Assembly (NCBI RefSeq): GCF_902153245.2
Contig: NZ_CABFWF030000006.1
Location: 92,351 to 156,350, forward strand
Reading direction: 5' to 3'
DNA: 64,000 bases
From: Pseudorhizobium endolithicum
GTDB taxonomy: Bacteria > Pseudomonadota > Alphaproteobacteria > Rhizobiales > Rhizobiaceae
Shown here: positions 51,049-59,032 of the stretch, one piece after another
How positions within the stretch are numbered: position 1 is the first letter of the stretch
How the letters are laid out: each line of letters starts with the position of its first letter
Notes under the pieces: generated by a model
Databases searched by the model: none
Told to the model about the DNA's origin: nothing
What the model saw: only the letters and a program-made list of their open reading frames with translations
Position numbers and translations under genes: made by a program

Positions 51049-52029
51049 TCAGCCCGATGCCTTGCCGACGGTATCGGCCATGTAGGCTCCCCGCGCGCCC
51101 ATGGGCTCGGGCGGGCCGGTCGTGGTGTCCTTCGCCGTCTGGTGCTCGAGTTCCGCGTTGAGCTCGGCGCCGACGATGACGATGATGACAGAAACCCATG
51201 TCCAGACCATGAAGCCGATCATCGCGCCAAGGGTGCCGTAGGTGGCGTTGTAGTCGGCGAAGTTGGACAGATAGAAGGAAACGGCGATCGAGGCGCCCAG
51301 CCAGAAGACGGTGGCGAACACGGTTCCCCAACTCAGCCAGCGGGCCTTCGGCGGCTCCCGGCTCGGGCCGAAGCGGTAGAGGACCGCGATGCCGCCCGCC
51401 ACGAACAGCATCATCAGCGGCCAGCGCAACACGCTGATGATCGTTTCCGCCCATCCGCCGAGCCGCAGGAAAGCGAGAAGCGCCGGAACGACACCCATGG
51501 CGACGATCAGCACGATGACGAGGATGAGCGTGCCGAAGGTGAAGAGGAGCGAGATGGCGTTGAGCTTGAGGAAGCTGCGCTTCTCGGTCTCCTGATAGGC
51601 GACGTTCATGGCCTCGAAGAGGGCCTTCATGCCGTTGTTGGCGCTCCAGAGCGCAATGCCGAGGCCCGCGATCAGGCCGATGCTGAGGGTCGACGTGTCC
51701 TGCGAGGCGAGAGACTTCAGCTGGTCGAGGAAGATGTTGAGCGCATCCGCCGGCATGACCGAGCCGAGAAACGCAATTCGCTCGGCGATGGCGACGGGGC
51801 TTGCGACGAAACCGTAGATCGACACCAGCGCCGCCATTGCAGGAAAGAGCGCCAGCAGGAGATAGTAGGTGACGCCGGCGGCGATCAGCATCACCCTATC
51901 CTCGCTGATGGCGGCATAGAGGCGCCAGAAGACGTCCTTCAGGCCGGGCGCCGGTATCTGGCCCGGCCGGTCCGCCCGCCGTCCCCGCCCAGGTTCGCGC
52001 TCCTCCGCCGCCTCCTGCACTTCCTTCAC
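51049..52029 (-). CDS. YihY/BrkB family membrane protein
   Basis: 326 residues. Six helices with DVFWRLYAAISEDRVMLIAAGVTYYLLLALFPAMAALVSIYGF and GIALWSANNGMKALFEAMNVAYQETEKRSFLKLNAISLLFTFG, the family hallmarks (formerly misnamed RNase BN). Charged cytoplasmic N-terminus. Possibly lipid or small-molecule transport. Divergent from the HerA-like gene (98 bp). Confidence 0.9.
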   Translation of the reverse strand: MKEVQEAAEEREPGRGRRADRPGQIPAPGLKDVFWRLYAAISEDRVMLIAAGVTYYLLLALFPAMAALVSIYGFVASPVAIAERIAFLGSVMPADALNIFLDQLKSLASQDTSTLSIGLIAGLGIALWSANNGMKALFEAMNVAYQETEKRSFLKLNAISLLFTFGTLILVIVLIVAMGVVPALLAFLRLGGWAETIISVLRWPLMMLFVAGGIAVLYRFGPSREPPKARWLSWGTVFATVFWLGASIAVSFYLSNFADYNATYGTLGAMIGFMVWTWVSVIIVIVGAELNAELEHQTAKDTTTGPPEPMGARGAYMADTVGKASG

Positions 52030-52127
52030 CGCATGCTCCTTCCGATGAGCCGCGGGCCACGTTGCCGGGCTCCGCAGCGCCCTCTATAACGACTGCAGCC
52101 GTAACGCAGCGAGGGAGCGCCAGTTGC

Positions 52128-53681
52128 ATGACGAATGAAGGAAAACTGTTTCTCGGCGGGAGCCGGAACCCTGACGATTCCTTCAACAAGCCCGAATATC
52201 TGGACTTGAAGTTCGGCAATCGCCACGGACTGATCACCGGCGCAACGGGAACCGGCAAGACAGTCACCCTGCAGATCCTCGCCGAAAGCTTTTCCAATGC
52301 CGGAGTGCCGGTGTTCTGCTCCGACATCAAGGGCGATCTTTCCGGCATCGCCGCGGCGGGGGAGGAGAAGGACTTCCTGCTGAAGCGCGCCGAACAGATC
52401 CGGTTCTCCGACTACGATTTCGCCGCCTCTCCCACCATCTTCCTCGACCTTTACGGCGAGAAGGGCCATCGGGTGCGCAGCACGATCGCGGAAATGGGGC
52501 CGCTGCTGCTCGCCCGCCTGATGGATGCCACCGACGCCCAGGAAGGGGTGCTGAACATCGCCTTCAAGATCGCCGACGAAGGCGGGATGGCGCTTCTCGA
52601 CCTCAAGGACCTGCAGGCGCTCCTGAACTACATGGGCGAGCATGCCGGCGAGATCTCCACCCGCTACGGCTTCGTTTCCAAGGCATCCGTCGGTTCGCTG
52701 CAGCGGGCGCTGCTCGTGCTCGAGCAGCAGGGCGCCGAACACTTCTTCGGAGAACCGGCGCTCGACATCCGGGACCTGATGCGCACGACCCAGGACGGAC
52801 GCGGCATCGTCACCGTGCTTGCCGCCGACAAGCTGATGAACAATCCGCGCCTCTACGCCACCTTCCTGCTGTGGCTCCTGTCGGAGCTTTTCGAGGAGCT
52901 TCCGGAGGTTGGTGATCCGGACAAGCCGCGGCTCGTCTTCTTCTTCGACGAGGCGCACCTGCTTTTCGACGAGGCGCCGAAGGTGCTGATCGAGCGGGTC
53001 GAGCAGGTGGTGCGGCTGATCCGCTCCAAGGGGGTGGGCGTCTATTTCGTGACGCAGAACCCGCTCGACGTGCCGGAAACCGTGCTGGCGCAGCTCGGCA
53101 ACCGCGTGCAGCATGCGCTCAGGGCCTATACGCCGCGGGAACAGAAGGCTGTGAAGACGGCGGCGGAAACCTTCCGCACCAATCCCGCCTTCGACACGCA
53201 GGAGGCGATCACCGGGCTCGGCACCGGCGAGGCGCTGGTGTCCACCCTCGAGGGCAAGGGGGCGCCTTCCATGGTAGAGCGGACGCTGATCCGCCCGCCC
53301 TCGTCGCGGATCGGACCCCTCACGGATGCGGAGCGCCGGGAGATCATCGACCGGAGCCCGATCGCCGGGCAGTACGACCGAGACGTGGATCGCGAATCCG
53401 CTTACGAGATCCTGATGGCCCGCGCCGAGAAGGCGGCGCAGGCGCAAGCGGCGCAACGCGAGGCCGAAGAGCAGGAAAGCGAAAGCGCGGCCGGCCGCTG
53501 GACCCTGCCCGGCTTCGGCGACGAGCCGGCAGAGAAGCCCGCCGCGCGGCGCGGCTCCGGCCGCTCCGGCTACCAGCGCGAAACGGTGGTTGAGGCTGCG
53601 ATGAAAAGCGCCGCCCGCTCCGTCGCCAACTCGCTCGGACGGGCGATCGTGCGGGGCATTCTCGGCAGCCTCAGGCGGTGA
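52128..53681 (+). CDS. HerA-like helicase/ATPase (DUF853)
   Basis: 517 residues. Walker A GATGTGKT at 38-45, Walker B RLVFFFDEAHLLF, then RSKGVGVYFVTQNPLDVPETVLAQLGNRVQHALRAYTPREQKAVKTAAETFR. This is the stand-alone DUF853 (YjgR-like) member of the HerA/FtsK superfamily. A charged Gln/Glu/Ala-rich segment and a basic C-terminus follow. Cytosolic hexameric motor by analogy; target unknown. Confidence 0.9.
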   Translation: MTNEGKLFLGGSRNPDDSFNKPEYLDLKFGNRHGLITGATGTGKTVTLQILAESFSNAGVPVFCSDIKGDLSGIAAAGEEKDFLLKRAEQIRFSDYDFAASPTIFLDLYGEKGHRVRSTIAEMGPLLLARLMDATDAQEGVLNIAFKIADEGGMALLDLKDLQALLNYMGEHAGEISTRYGFVSKASVGSLQRALLVLEQQGAEHFFGEPALDIRDLMRTTQDGRGIVTVLAADKLMNNPRLYATFLLWLLSELFEELPEVGDPDKPRLVFFFDEAHLLFDEAPKVLIERVEQVVRLIRSKGVGVYFVTQNPLDVPETVLAQLGNRVQHALRAYTPREQKAVKTAAETFRTNPAFDTQEAITGLGTGEALVSTLEGKGAPSMVERTLIRPPSSRIGPLTDAERREIIDRSPIAGQYDRDVDRESAYEILMARAEKAAQAQAAQREAEEQESESAAGRWTLPGFGDEPAEKPAARRGSGRSGYQRETVVEAAMKSAARSVANSLGRAIVRGILGSLRR

Positions 53682-53762
53682 AGCCGACGGCGGCCGCTTC
53701 CGGCCGCCGGACGGATGGGAGGCGTCTCGTCAGCCCCAGGGGGCCGACGATCGACGCTCCCG

Positions 53763-54064
53763 TCAGCGCTTGCGCACGAATTCCGTCCGCAACACGAGGC
53801 CCTTGATGGCGTCGTGGCGGCAGTCGATCTCCTCTGGATATCCGTGAGGCGGATGGAGCGGATCACCGTGCCCTGCTTCAGGGTCTGGCCGGCGCCCTTC
53901 ACCTTCAGGTCCTTGATCAGCGTGACGGAGTCCCCGTCCTTGAGGACATTGCCCGAGGCGTCGATCACCTCGGCGGCCTCGGCCGCCGCAGCGGCCATTT
54001 CGGAAGCCGGACGCCATTCGCCGGTTGCCTCGTCGTAAACGTAGTCGTCATCCCCGCCTGTCAT
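53763..54064 (-). pseudogene. phnA: phnA-like (YjdM) gene with a single-base frameshift
   Basis: From ATG 54064: MTGGDDDYVYDEATGEWRPASEM, then VIDASGNVLKDGDSVTLIKDLKVKGAGQTLKQGTVIRSIRLTD in one frame. The family continuation EEIDCRHDAIKGLVLRTEFVRKR is in the next frame and ends correctly at 53763. Loss of one base near 53836-53842 (GGATATCC, where GGATTATCC would restore RLTDNPEEIDCR) explains it. Either a very recent inactivation or a sequencing error. The family is a small soluble protein named for the phosphonate locus but of uncertain role. Confidence 0.83.
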
Positions 54065-54136
54065 GCCCGCTCTCCTTCTGCATAGCCGTCTCTAGGCGTT
54101 CCGGAGCGGAAGAGCAAATCCCGAGCAGAAGTCGGC

Positions 54137-54937
54137 TCAATCTCCCTCATCCGGAATCCTGAGGATCTCCCCGCACGCCTTGCAGTGGACCGCATCCTGG
54201 TCATGCCGCTGCAACCCGCAGCGGGGACAGGGGTAGCGGACCTTGTTCGGGCGAACGACCGCCTGGGCGAGCCGAACAAAGAGCGAAATGCCGACGATCA
54301 TGATGACGACCGACGTCAGCTTGCCGGCGGTTCCGGGGAGCGTGATGTCGCCGAAGCCGGTCGTGGTGATCGTCGTCACCGTGAAATAGAGGGCGTCGAC
54401 GAACCCCTCCTCGCCAGACCGGTTGTAGAAGAAGCTCGTGTAGACGAAGCCGGTGGCGATGAACAGGAAGACGAGTACGTTGATCAGCGCGCGAACCACT
54501 TCCAGAAGATGCCCGTAGCCGATCCGTCGCAGTCCATGCAGGACTAAAGGACTATTGCCGATCGCCCATAGCCGCATGGCCCGCAAGAAAGCGAAGTTGA
54601 ACAGCACATCGGGAAAGAGCAGCGTTGCCAGGATGACGATGTCGATCCAGGTCATGAAGCGGCGGAAGAAGACGCCCCAGCTTGGTGCCGCCAGCGCCCG
54701 CGCAGTGAGTTCCATGCCGATCCACACGGCGATCAGGTAGTCGATGACGAGATAGGATGGTCCCGAGCGGAGGTAGGGGCCGAACAGGAAGAACGCGAGA
54801 ATGAGGATGTCGATGACGGCAAAGCCGAGCTGCCAGCGCATGGCGGTGGCATCCCGGCCGCGTTCGATCCGCACCACGAATTCCCGCAGATGCCGGAAGC
54901 GGGCGCCCGCGGCGCCACCCGTTCTCGTCGCTGTCAT
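54137..54937 (-). CDS. Voltage-gated-like K+ channel with C-terminal zinc ribbon
   Basis: 266 residues. About six membrane segments (S1-S4-like: VIDILILAFFLFGPYL, YLIAVWIGMELTARALA, FMTWIDIVILATLLFP, FLRAMRLWAI), pore helix and selectivity filter TTITTTGFGDITL, and a last helix. After the pore the tail has CPRCGLQRHDQDAVHCKACGEIL, a CxxC...CxxC zinc-ribbon. Six-helix ion channel family; the zinc ribbon in place of a cytosolic regulatory domain is unusual. Confidence 0.87.
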   Translation of the reverse strand: MTATRTGGAAGARFRHLREFVVRIERGRDATAMRWQLGFAVIDILILAFFLFGPYLRSGPSYLVIDYLIAVWIGMELTARALAAPSWGVFFRRFMTWIDIVILATLLFPDVLFNFAFLRAMRLWAIGNSPLVLHGLRRIGYGHLLEVVRALINVLVFLFIATGFVYTSFFYNRSGEEGFVDALYFTVTTITTTGFGDITLPGTAGKLTSVVIMIVGISLFVRLAQAVVRPNKVRYPCPRCGLQRHDQDAVHCKACGEILRIPDEGD

Positions 54938-54989
54938 GGGGCGACCATAGCAGCCGTCAGCATGGCATCAAGGGCATGAGCCGGCACGA

Positions 54990-55514
54990 TCAGTGGATGT
55001 CTACGGTGCCGCTCTTGCCCTCTTCGCCCAGGCTCCTGAGGATTGCCATGCGGGCGCGGTTGACGCGGCTCTTGATGGTGCCGACGGGGCAGTCATAGCG
55101 CAGGGCGGCCGCTTCATAGCTCTCGCCCCGCATCAGCACGGTTTCGAAAGCCTCCCGGTAGTGATCCGGAAGCGCGGCAAGCGCGCGGTCGAATTCCAGT
55201 GCGCGAACCGCCCATTCCTGCGGCGCGCTAATGGCACGCTGCAGCGAGGCGCAATCCTCGGCGCCGACAAACTCCCGCTTGGCCTGGCCGTAGCGGGTGC
55301 AGAAGGTGTTGCGCATGATCGTGAAAAGCCAGGACTTGAGGCTGGTTCCCGGCTGAAACTTGTCGATGTTGGCGATCGCCCTCAGCAGGGTGTCCTGCAC
55401 GAGATCGTCGATATCGCTGGTGTTGGCGTAGAAGCGGCGGGCGAAACTGCGAAGAGCCGGTATCAACTCGACGACATCCACCTGCTGGCGGACCTGATCT
55501 GCCGTTTGCTGCAT
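54990..55514 (-). CDS. ECF sigma factor, EcfG-like (ECF15 type)
   Basis: 174 residues from ATG 55514, seven bases after GAGGAG. Region 2: LIPALRSFARRFYANTSDIDDLVQDTLLRAIANIDKFQPGTSLKSWLFTIMRNTFCTRY. Region 4: LPDHYREAFETVLMRGESYEAAALRYDCPVGTIKSRVNRARMAIL. This resembles the EcfG/RpoE2 group that drives the general stress response in alphaproteobacteria. NepR and PhyR are not adjacent, so it may be a secondary EcfG. A candidate GGAAC-type promoter precedes it. Confidence 0.85.
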   Translation of the reverse strand: MQQTADQVRQQVDVVELIPALRSFARRFYANTSDIDDLVQDTLLRAIANIDKFQPGTSLKSWLFTIMRNTFCTRYGQAKREFVGAEDCASLQRAISAPQEWAVRALEFDRALAALPDHYREAFETVLMRGESYEAAALRYDCPVGTIKSRVNRARMAILRSLGEEGKSGTVDIH

Positions 55515-55540
55515 GAACCCACTCCTCGTTGAGTGGGTGC

Positions 55541-55566
55541 AATTCCCGAACAATCCTTTTGGTTCC
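55541..55566 (-). promoter_or_regulatory. Weak EcfG-type promoter of the sigma-factor gene
   Basis: On the minus strand GGAAC (55566-55562), 17 bp, AATT (55544-55541), about 27 bp before the start. The -35 is exact, the -10 is poor; autoregulation is possible. Confidence 0.45.
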
Positions 55567-55593
55567 CCTGGCCGCAGTCTTTTCCGGCGAGGA

Positions 55594-55830
55594 TCAGGAG
55601 ACTGTTTCCTGCACAGGCCGGCTCTCGGCCATTAGTTCGGCCAGTTGCACCAGCTTGTCGCGATCCGTCAGGCCGATCCTGTAGAGCCGCAGCACGATCC
55701 GCGCCACGGCTTCCGGCTCCGGCGCGCCATTTGCGTTTTCAACGACCGACAGCACTTCCCGCACCGTCTCGTGCATCAGCCTGAGGTCGTCGGCGGAGAG
55801 AATTTCCGGGTAGAAGTAGCGATCCGGCAT
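55594..55830 (-). CDS. Small hypothetical protein in the sigma-factor cluster
   Basis: 78 residues from ATG 55830 (SD GGGAGGAAGA): MPDRYFYPEILSADDLRLMHETVREVLSVVENANGAPEPEAVARIVLRLYRIGLTDRDKLVQLAELMAESRPVQETVS. Mainly helical, acidic, no signal or membrane segment. It does not match NepR, the usual anti-EcfG factor. It lies 79 bp upstream of the sigma gene in the same direction; a regulatory role is possible but unproven. Confidence 0.6.
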   Translation of the reverse strand: MPDRYFYPEILSADDLRLMHETVREVLSVVENANGAPEPEAVARIVLRLYRIGLTDRDKLVQLAELMAESRPVQETVS

Positions 55831-55929
55831 GGTGATCTTCCTCCCGATACAGGCAGCGACCAAAGGGGCCGGTGCCGGAACTTCGGATTCAACCATAGGA
55901 CCGGCGGGCGGCGAATCAATCACAAATGT

Positions 55930-56277
55930 TTACTGCATCGTCTTTTCTTCGGAGACGAGAAGGTGCCGGACCACGGCATTGATGGCCTCCGGCTCCGCAG
56001 AGAAGGCGAAGCCGCCGCCGGCAGCCGGCCTGCCGCCGCTGGCAAAGAGAGCCGGTATGGCGAAAGCGTCCAGAACCTCGACGATGCGCAGCAGCGTGGA
56101 AGCGTCGTACTGGACGTCGATGATCGCGCCGTCGACGGACACATGGGCCACCTTGGAGGCGAAATCCGCCGAGCCGAAAGGCCCTTCCAGATCGATCTCC
56201 GCCCGGTCCCAGGCTTTGCGGACGGCTGGCGGAAGATATGGCGGCGGTCCAATCACCATCAACCTGATCCTGCGCAT
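55930..56277 (-). CDS. Degenerate receiver-domain (FATGUY-like) protein
   Basis: 115 residues from ATG 56277, consistent with the promoter upstream and SD AAAGG. DGAIIDVQYDASTLLRIVEVLDAFAIPALFASGG fits the second half of alphaproteobacterial FATGUY receivers (GALLDVNL...GIPFxFATGY): the phospho-acceptor Asp is kept but FATGY is changed to FASGG. At the start VIGPPPYL replaces the acidic EDE pocket, so normal Mg-dependent phosphorylation is unlikely. Probably a partner-binding pseudo-receiver of the stress pathway. Confidence 0.68.
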   Translation of the reverse strand: MRRIRLMVIGPPPYLPPAVRKAWDRAEIDLEGPFGSADFASKVAHVSVDGAIIDVQYDASTLLRIVEVLDAFAIPALFASGGRPAAGGGFAFSAEPEAINAVVRHLLVSEEKTMQ

Positions 56278-56318
56278 CCGTTGCCTTTCGTCCGGGGCCC
56301 ACACGCTCTCGCGTGCTT

Positions 56319-56345
56319 CCAACAGACGCCTATAGCAGCAGTTCC
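56319..56345 (-). promoter_or_regulatory. EcfG-type general-stress promoter of the receiver-like gene
   Basis: Minus strand GGAAC (56345-56341), 16 bp, TGTT (56324-56321), 44 bp before the start at 56277. Matches the consensus. Confidence 0.68.
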
Positions 56346-56406
56346 ATGAACTCAGCTTTAACGGCGACGGAGAAAAGCCGGGGCACCGGGCCCCGATACG
56401 GGAAGA

Positions 56407-57219
56407 TCATTTCTGCATGGATGCGAGGCAGAAGAAGGCACCCTGCGGATCGGTGCACTGGGCAATCCAGCTGCCGCCGGGAACCTCCATCGGCCCGTTC
56501 AGCACCTGGCCGCCGCCAGCGCGAACCCGCCCGATGGCGGCCTGGACGCTTTCGACGTTGAAGTAATAGACCCAACACGGCATGGGGATCTCCTCCGGGC
56601 GCTTCATCATCCCGCCGGCCTGCTTGCCGTGCTCGGCGAAGAGCCGATAGGCGCCCATCTCTCCCATGTCGAAGTCGCTGTCCTTCGTCCAACCGAAGAT
56701 GCGGCTGTAGAACCCGAAGGCCTCCTCCAGGTCGCCGGCATAGAGTTCGTGCCAACCGACAGTGCCGGGCGAGCCTTCCGGAGGCGGCGCCGGCATGTCA
56801 TCCATCGGGGAAGGTGTCATGATGCACAGCACGGCGCCGTGAGGATCGGCGACAACCGCAAAACGACCGACGCCCGGGATGTCCTCCGGTTCCCGCTGCA
56901 CGCTTCCGCCGTTTGCCTTGTAGTCCTTTGCGGTCCGGTCGACGTCGTCGACGGCGACGTAGCCGGTCCAGTTCGGCGGGACGTGGCCGGCGAGTTCCGC
57001 CGGAAGCGTCATCATGCCGCCAATGCCGGGGCAACCGTCGCCCTCACCGATCTGGAAGAGGTGGTAGACTTCCCCCTCACCCATCGGCATCGCATTCAAG
57101 GACCAGCCCACGACAGAGGCATAGAAGCGGCCTGCCGCCTGCGTGTCCGACGTCATCAGCTCGCACCAGATGAACCTGCCGTGGGTCTCGCTTCCCGTTT
57201 CCGATGCAGTCTGCAGCAT
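56407..57219 (-). CDS. Two-domain VOC protein
   Basis: 270 residues. HGRFIWCELMTSDTQAAGRFYASVVGWSLNAMPMG and TVGWHELYAGDLEEAFGFYSRIFGWTKDSDFDMG start two glyoxalase-fold modules; ends DPHGAVLCIM and DPQGAFFCLA. The metal residues are only partly conserved. Many relatives are small stress or antibiotic-resistance-like proteins. Last gene of a likely operon with DUF1579 and DUF899 genes. Confidence 0.83.
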   Translation of the reverse strand: MLQTASETGSETHGRFIWCELMTSDTQAAGRFYASVVGWSLNAMPMGEGEVYHLFQIGEGDGCPGIGGMMTLPAELAGHVPPNWTGYVAVDDVDRTAKDYKANGGSVQREPEDIPGVGRFAVVADPHGAVLCIMTPSPMDDMPAPPPEGSPGTVGWHELYAGDLEEAFGFYSRIFGWTKDSDFDMGEMGAYRLFAEHGKQAGGMMKRPEEIPMPCWVYYFNVESVQAAIGRVRAGGGQVLNGPMEVPGGSWIAQCTDPQGAFFCLASMQK

Positions 57220-57281
57220 TGCGACCTCCTCTTTCCGGCCATGGCCGAACTCGCGTGATCCGTCCTGACCGCGGCCCCGGT

Positions 57282-57749
57282 CTAGGACAGGCGGCTGTAA
57301 TGGGCTTCCATGAACTGCTTCCAGCTGCCGTCGGGCTGCCTGGCGCTGGAGTTGAAGATCCGATGATCGTCATCGCTGAAGATGATCTGCTCGCGGTATT
57401 CACCCGTCTTTCCCGGATTCTCGAAATCCGGGCCGGTGGTGTAGAGGCTGAGCGTGCTGCCGTCAGCGGACACCTCCCCCTCGTAGACCCACATATGGGT
57501 CATCATCGAGCCGATCCAGCTGCCGACATACTTGCCCTTCGCAGGATCATAGCCGAGCGTCAGCACCGTCGTCGCCGCCCCGCCGCCCGGCATTTCGCCA
57601 TTGCCTTCGGCGACGAACCAGAGGCCGTGAAGCGAGCGGACGGTTTCCGTCCATGTGCCGGCATCGGCCATGTCCCTGGCCGTCACCTCCCAGGTGCCGA
57701 CGAGCTTCTGCAGGAAACCATGCTCGGCCTGCGGCTTTGCCATCTCCAT
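57282..57749 (-). CDS. DUF1579 protein
   Basis: 155 residues: MEMAKPQAEHGFLQKLVGTWEVTARDM, GTWTETVRSLHGLWFVAEGNGEMPGGGAATTVLTLGYDPAKGKYVGSWIGSMMTHMWVYEGEV. This is the lipocalin-like DUF1579 pattern. Cytosolic, unknown. 38 bp after the DUF899 gene and 62 bp before the VOC gene. Confidence 0.85.
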   Translation of the reverse strand: MEMAKPQAEHGFLQKLVGTWEVTARDMADAGTWTETVRSLHGLWFVAEGNGEMPGGGAATTVLTLGYDPAKGKYVGSWIGSMMTHMWVYEGEVSADGSTLSLYTTGPDFENPGKTGEYREQIIFSDDDHRIFNSSARQPDGSWKQFMEAHYSRLS

Positions 57750-57787
57750 GACTGATCCTCCCTTTGGACGGACGATGATGCGCCGGA

Positions 57788-58537
57788 TTAGTGGCAGCAG
57801 GATGAAGCCGAAGCTTGCGCGGGTTCATATTCGTCGTGGCGCTTGACGAAGTCCATGATGGCCTCCTCGTTGCGGCCGAACGGCGCGCGGTCGAGGATCA
57901 TCAGGGTGCCGATCAGCTCCTCGCCGCCGCGGGCATAGGTGGAATAGGTATGGAAGACCTCGCCCTTCCCGTTCCTGTAGAAAGCGGAAAGTCCGGGCAG
58001 TTCGTCGTGCGCCTGCTCGCGCGGTATTTCAGTGAAATTGTAGTGTACGGTGCCCTTCGCCAGATCGTCCGGCGTGAAGGAGACGTGAAAATCATAGTTG
58101 AAATCCGAACCGTAGGAGGAGACCCAGGGGAACTTCCAACCCATGCGCTTCCGGTAGGCCTCGATCTTCTCGATCGGCGCACGCGACACGGCGACATAGG
58201 TGACGTCGTGATGGTTCAGGTGGGCAAGCGTGCCGTCGACATGATCGGAATGGAAGGAGCAGCCGGTGCAGCCCGCATCCCAGTCCGGCCCCAGCATGAA
58301 GTGGTAGACGATCAACTGGCTGCGGCCATCGAAGAGGTCGGCAAGCCGCTTCTCCCCATCGGCTGCCCGGAAGACGTAATCCTTGTCGATCCTTACCCAG
58401 GGAAGCGCCCGGCGCTCGGCCCGTACCCGGTCGCGCAGGCGCGTTTCCTCCTTTTCCAGCTGAAGGAGCCTGCGGCGCGCTTCCAGCCATTCCTCCCTGG
58501 ACACGACTGCATTCTCCGGCGATGTGATCGCGTTCAT
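57788..58537 (-). CDS. DUF899 thioredoxin-fold protein
   Basis: 249 residues from ATG 58537, six bases after AGGAGG. VSREEWLEARRRLLQLEKEETRLRDRVRAERRALPWVRIDKDYVF, then LIVYHFMLGPDWDAGCTGCSFHSDHVDG with a CxxC redox-like pair, and MGWKFPWVSSYGSDFNYDFHVSF. Typical DUF899 (AhpC/TSA-like). Ends in a CC-H tail. First gene of the operon; divergent from marR with a shared operator. Confidence 0.87.
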   Translation of the reverse strand: MNAITSPENAVVSREEWLEARRRLLQLEKEETRLRDRVRAERRALPWVRIDKDYVFRAADGEKRLADLFDGRSQLIVYHFMLGPDWDAGCTGCSFHSDHVDGTLAHLNHHDVTYVAVSRAPIEKIEAYRKRMGWKFPWVSSYGSDFNYDFHVSFTPDDLAKGTVHYNFTEIPREQAHDELPGLSAFYRNGKGEVFHTYSTYARGGEELIGTLMILDRAPFGRNEEAIMDFVKRHDEYEPAQASASSCCH

Positions 58538-58554
58538 GCTCATCCTCCTGTGGC

Positions 58555-58583
58555 TTGACATTTAGGTTGATATCAACATATAT
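58555..58583 (+). promoter_or_regulatory. marR promoter with nested palindromic operator
   Basis: -35 TTGACA (58555-58560), 17 bp, -10 ATATAT (58578-58583). The spacer contains the perfect palindrome GTTGATATCAAC (58566-58577), a likely MarR site. Predicted transcription start is at about 58590, at the marR ATG (58589). Confidence 0.75.
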
Positions 58584-58588
58584 GATCC

Positions 58589-59032
58589 ATGTCAAACGCC
58601 ATGCCGATTCCCTTCTCCACCACCCTTCATGTCCGGGACACCTGCCTGTGCCTGCACGTCCAGCGAGCGGCGCGGGCGCTGGCGCGCCGCTTCGACAATG
58701 CGCTCAAGCCGCTCGGCATCACCAACGGGCAGTTCTCGCTGATGATGGCGCTCAACCGGCCGCAGCCGGCGCCGATGGGGCCGGTGGCCGAGGTGCTGGC
58801 CATGGACCGGACGACACTGACGGCCGCCGTCAAGGTCCTGGAGCGGCGCGGACTGGTGGAAACCCTCCCCCACCCGCAGGACGGGCGCAGCCGGCTGATG
58901 AGGCTGACGACGGAAGGAACACGGCTTCTTTCGGAGGCGCTGCCGGTCTGGCAACGGGTGCACGGGGAGCTGGACGGTGAGCTTGGCGATGCCATGGCGC
59001 CGTTGCGGAAGACACTTGCCACGGTCAGGTAG
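58589..59032 (+). CDS. MarR-family regulator
   Basis: 147 residues from ATG 58589 (a second in-frame ATG at 58601). Winged HTH: LALNRPQPAPMGPVAEVLAMDRTTLTAAVKVLERRGLVETLPHPQDGRSRLMRLTTEGTRLLSEALPVWQRVHGEL. The predicted promoter leaves no room for an SD, so translation may be leaderless. It should repress itself and the divergent DUF899 operon. Cys residues in DTCLCLHVQ could sense oxidants. Confidence 0.87.
   Translation: MSNAMPIPFSTTLHVRDTCLCLHVQRAARALARRFDNALKPLGITNGQFSLMMALNRPQPAPMGPVAEVLAMDRTTLTAAVKVLERRGLVETLPHPQDGRSRLMRLTTEGTRLLSEALPVWQRVHGELDGELGDAMAPLRKTLATVR

Noticed and set aside
53570..54064. A 164-residue protein from the phnA start
   Set aside because: After the frameshift it has no family likeness and runs antisense into the HerA-like gene.
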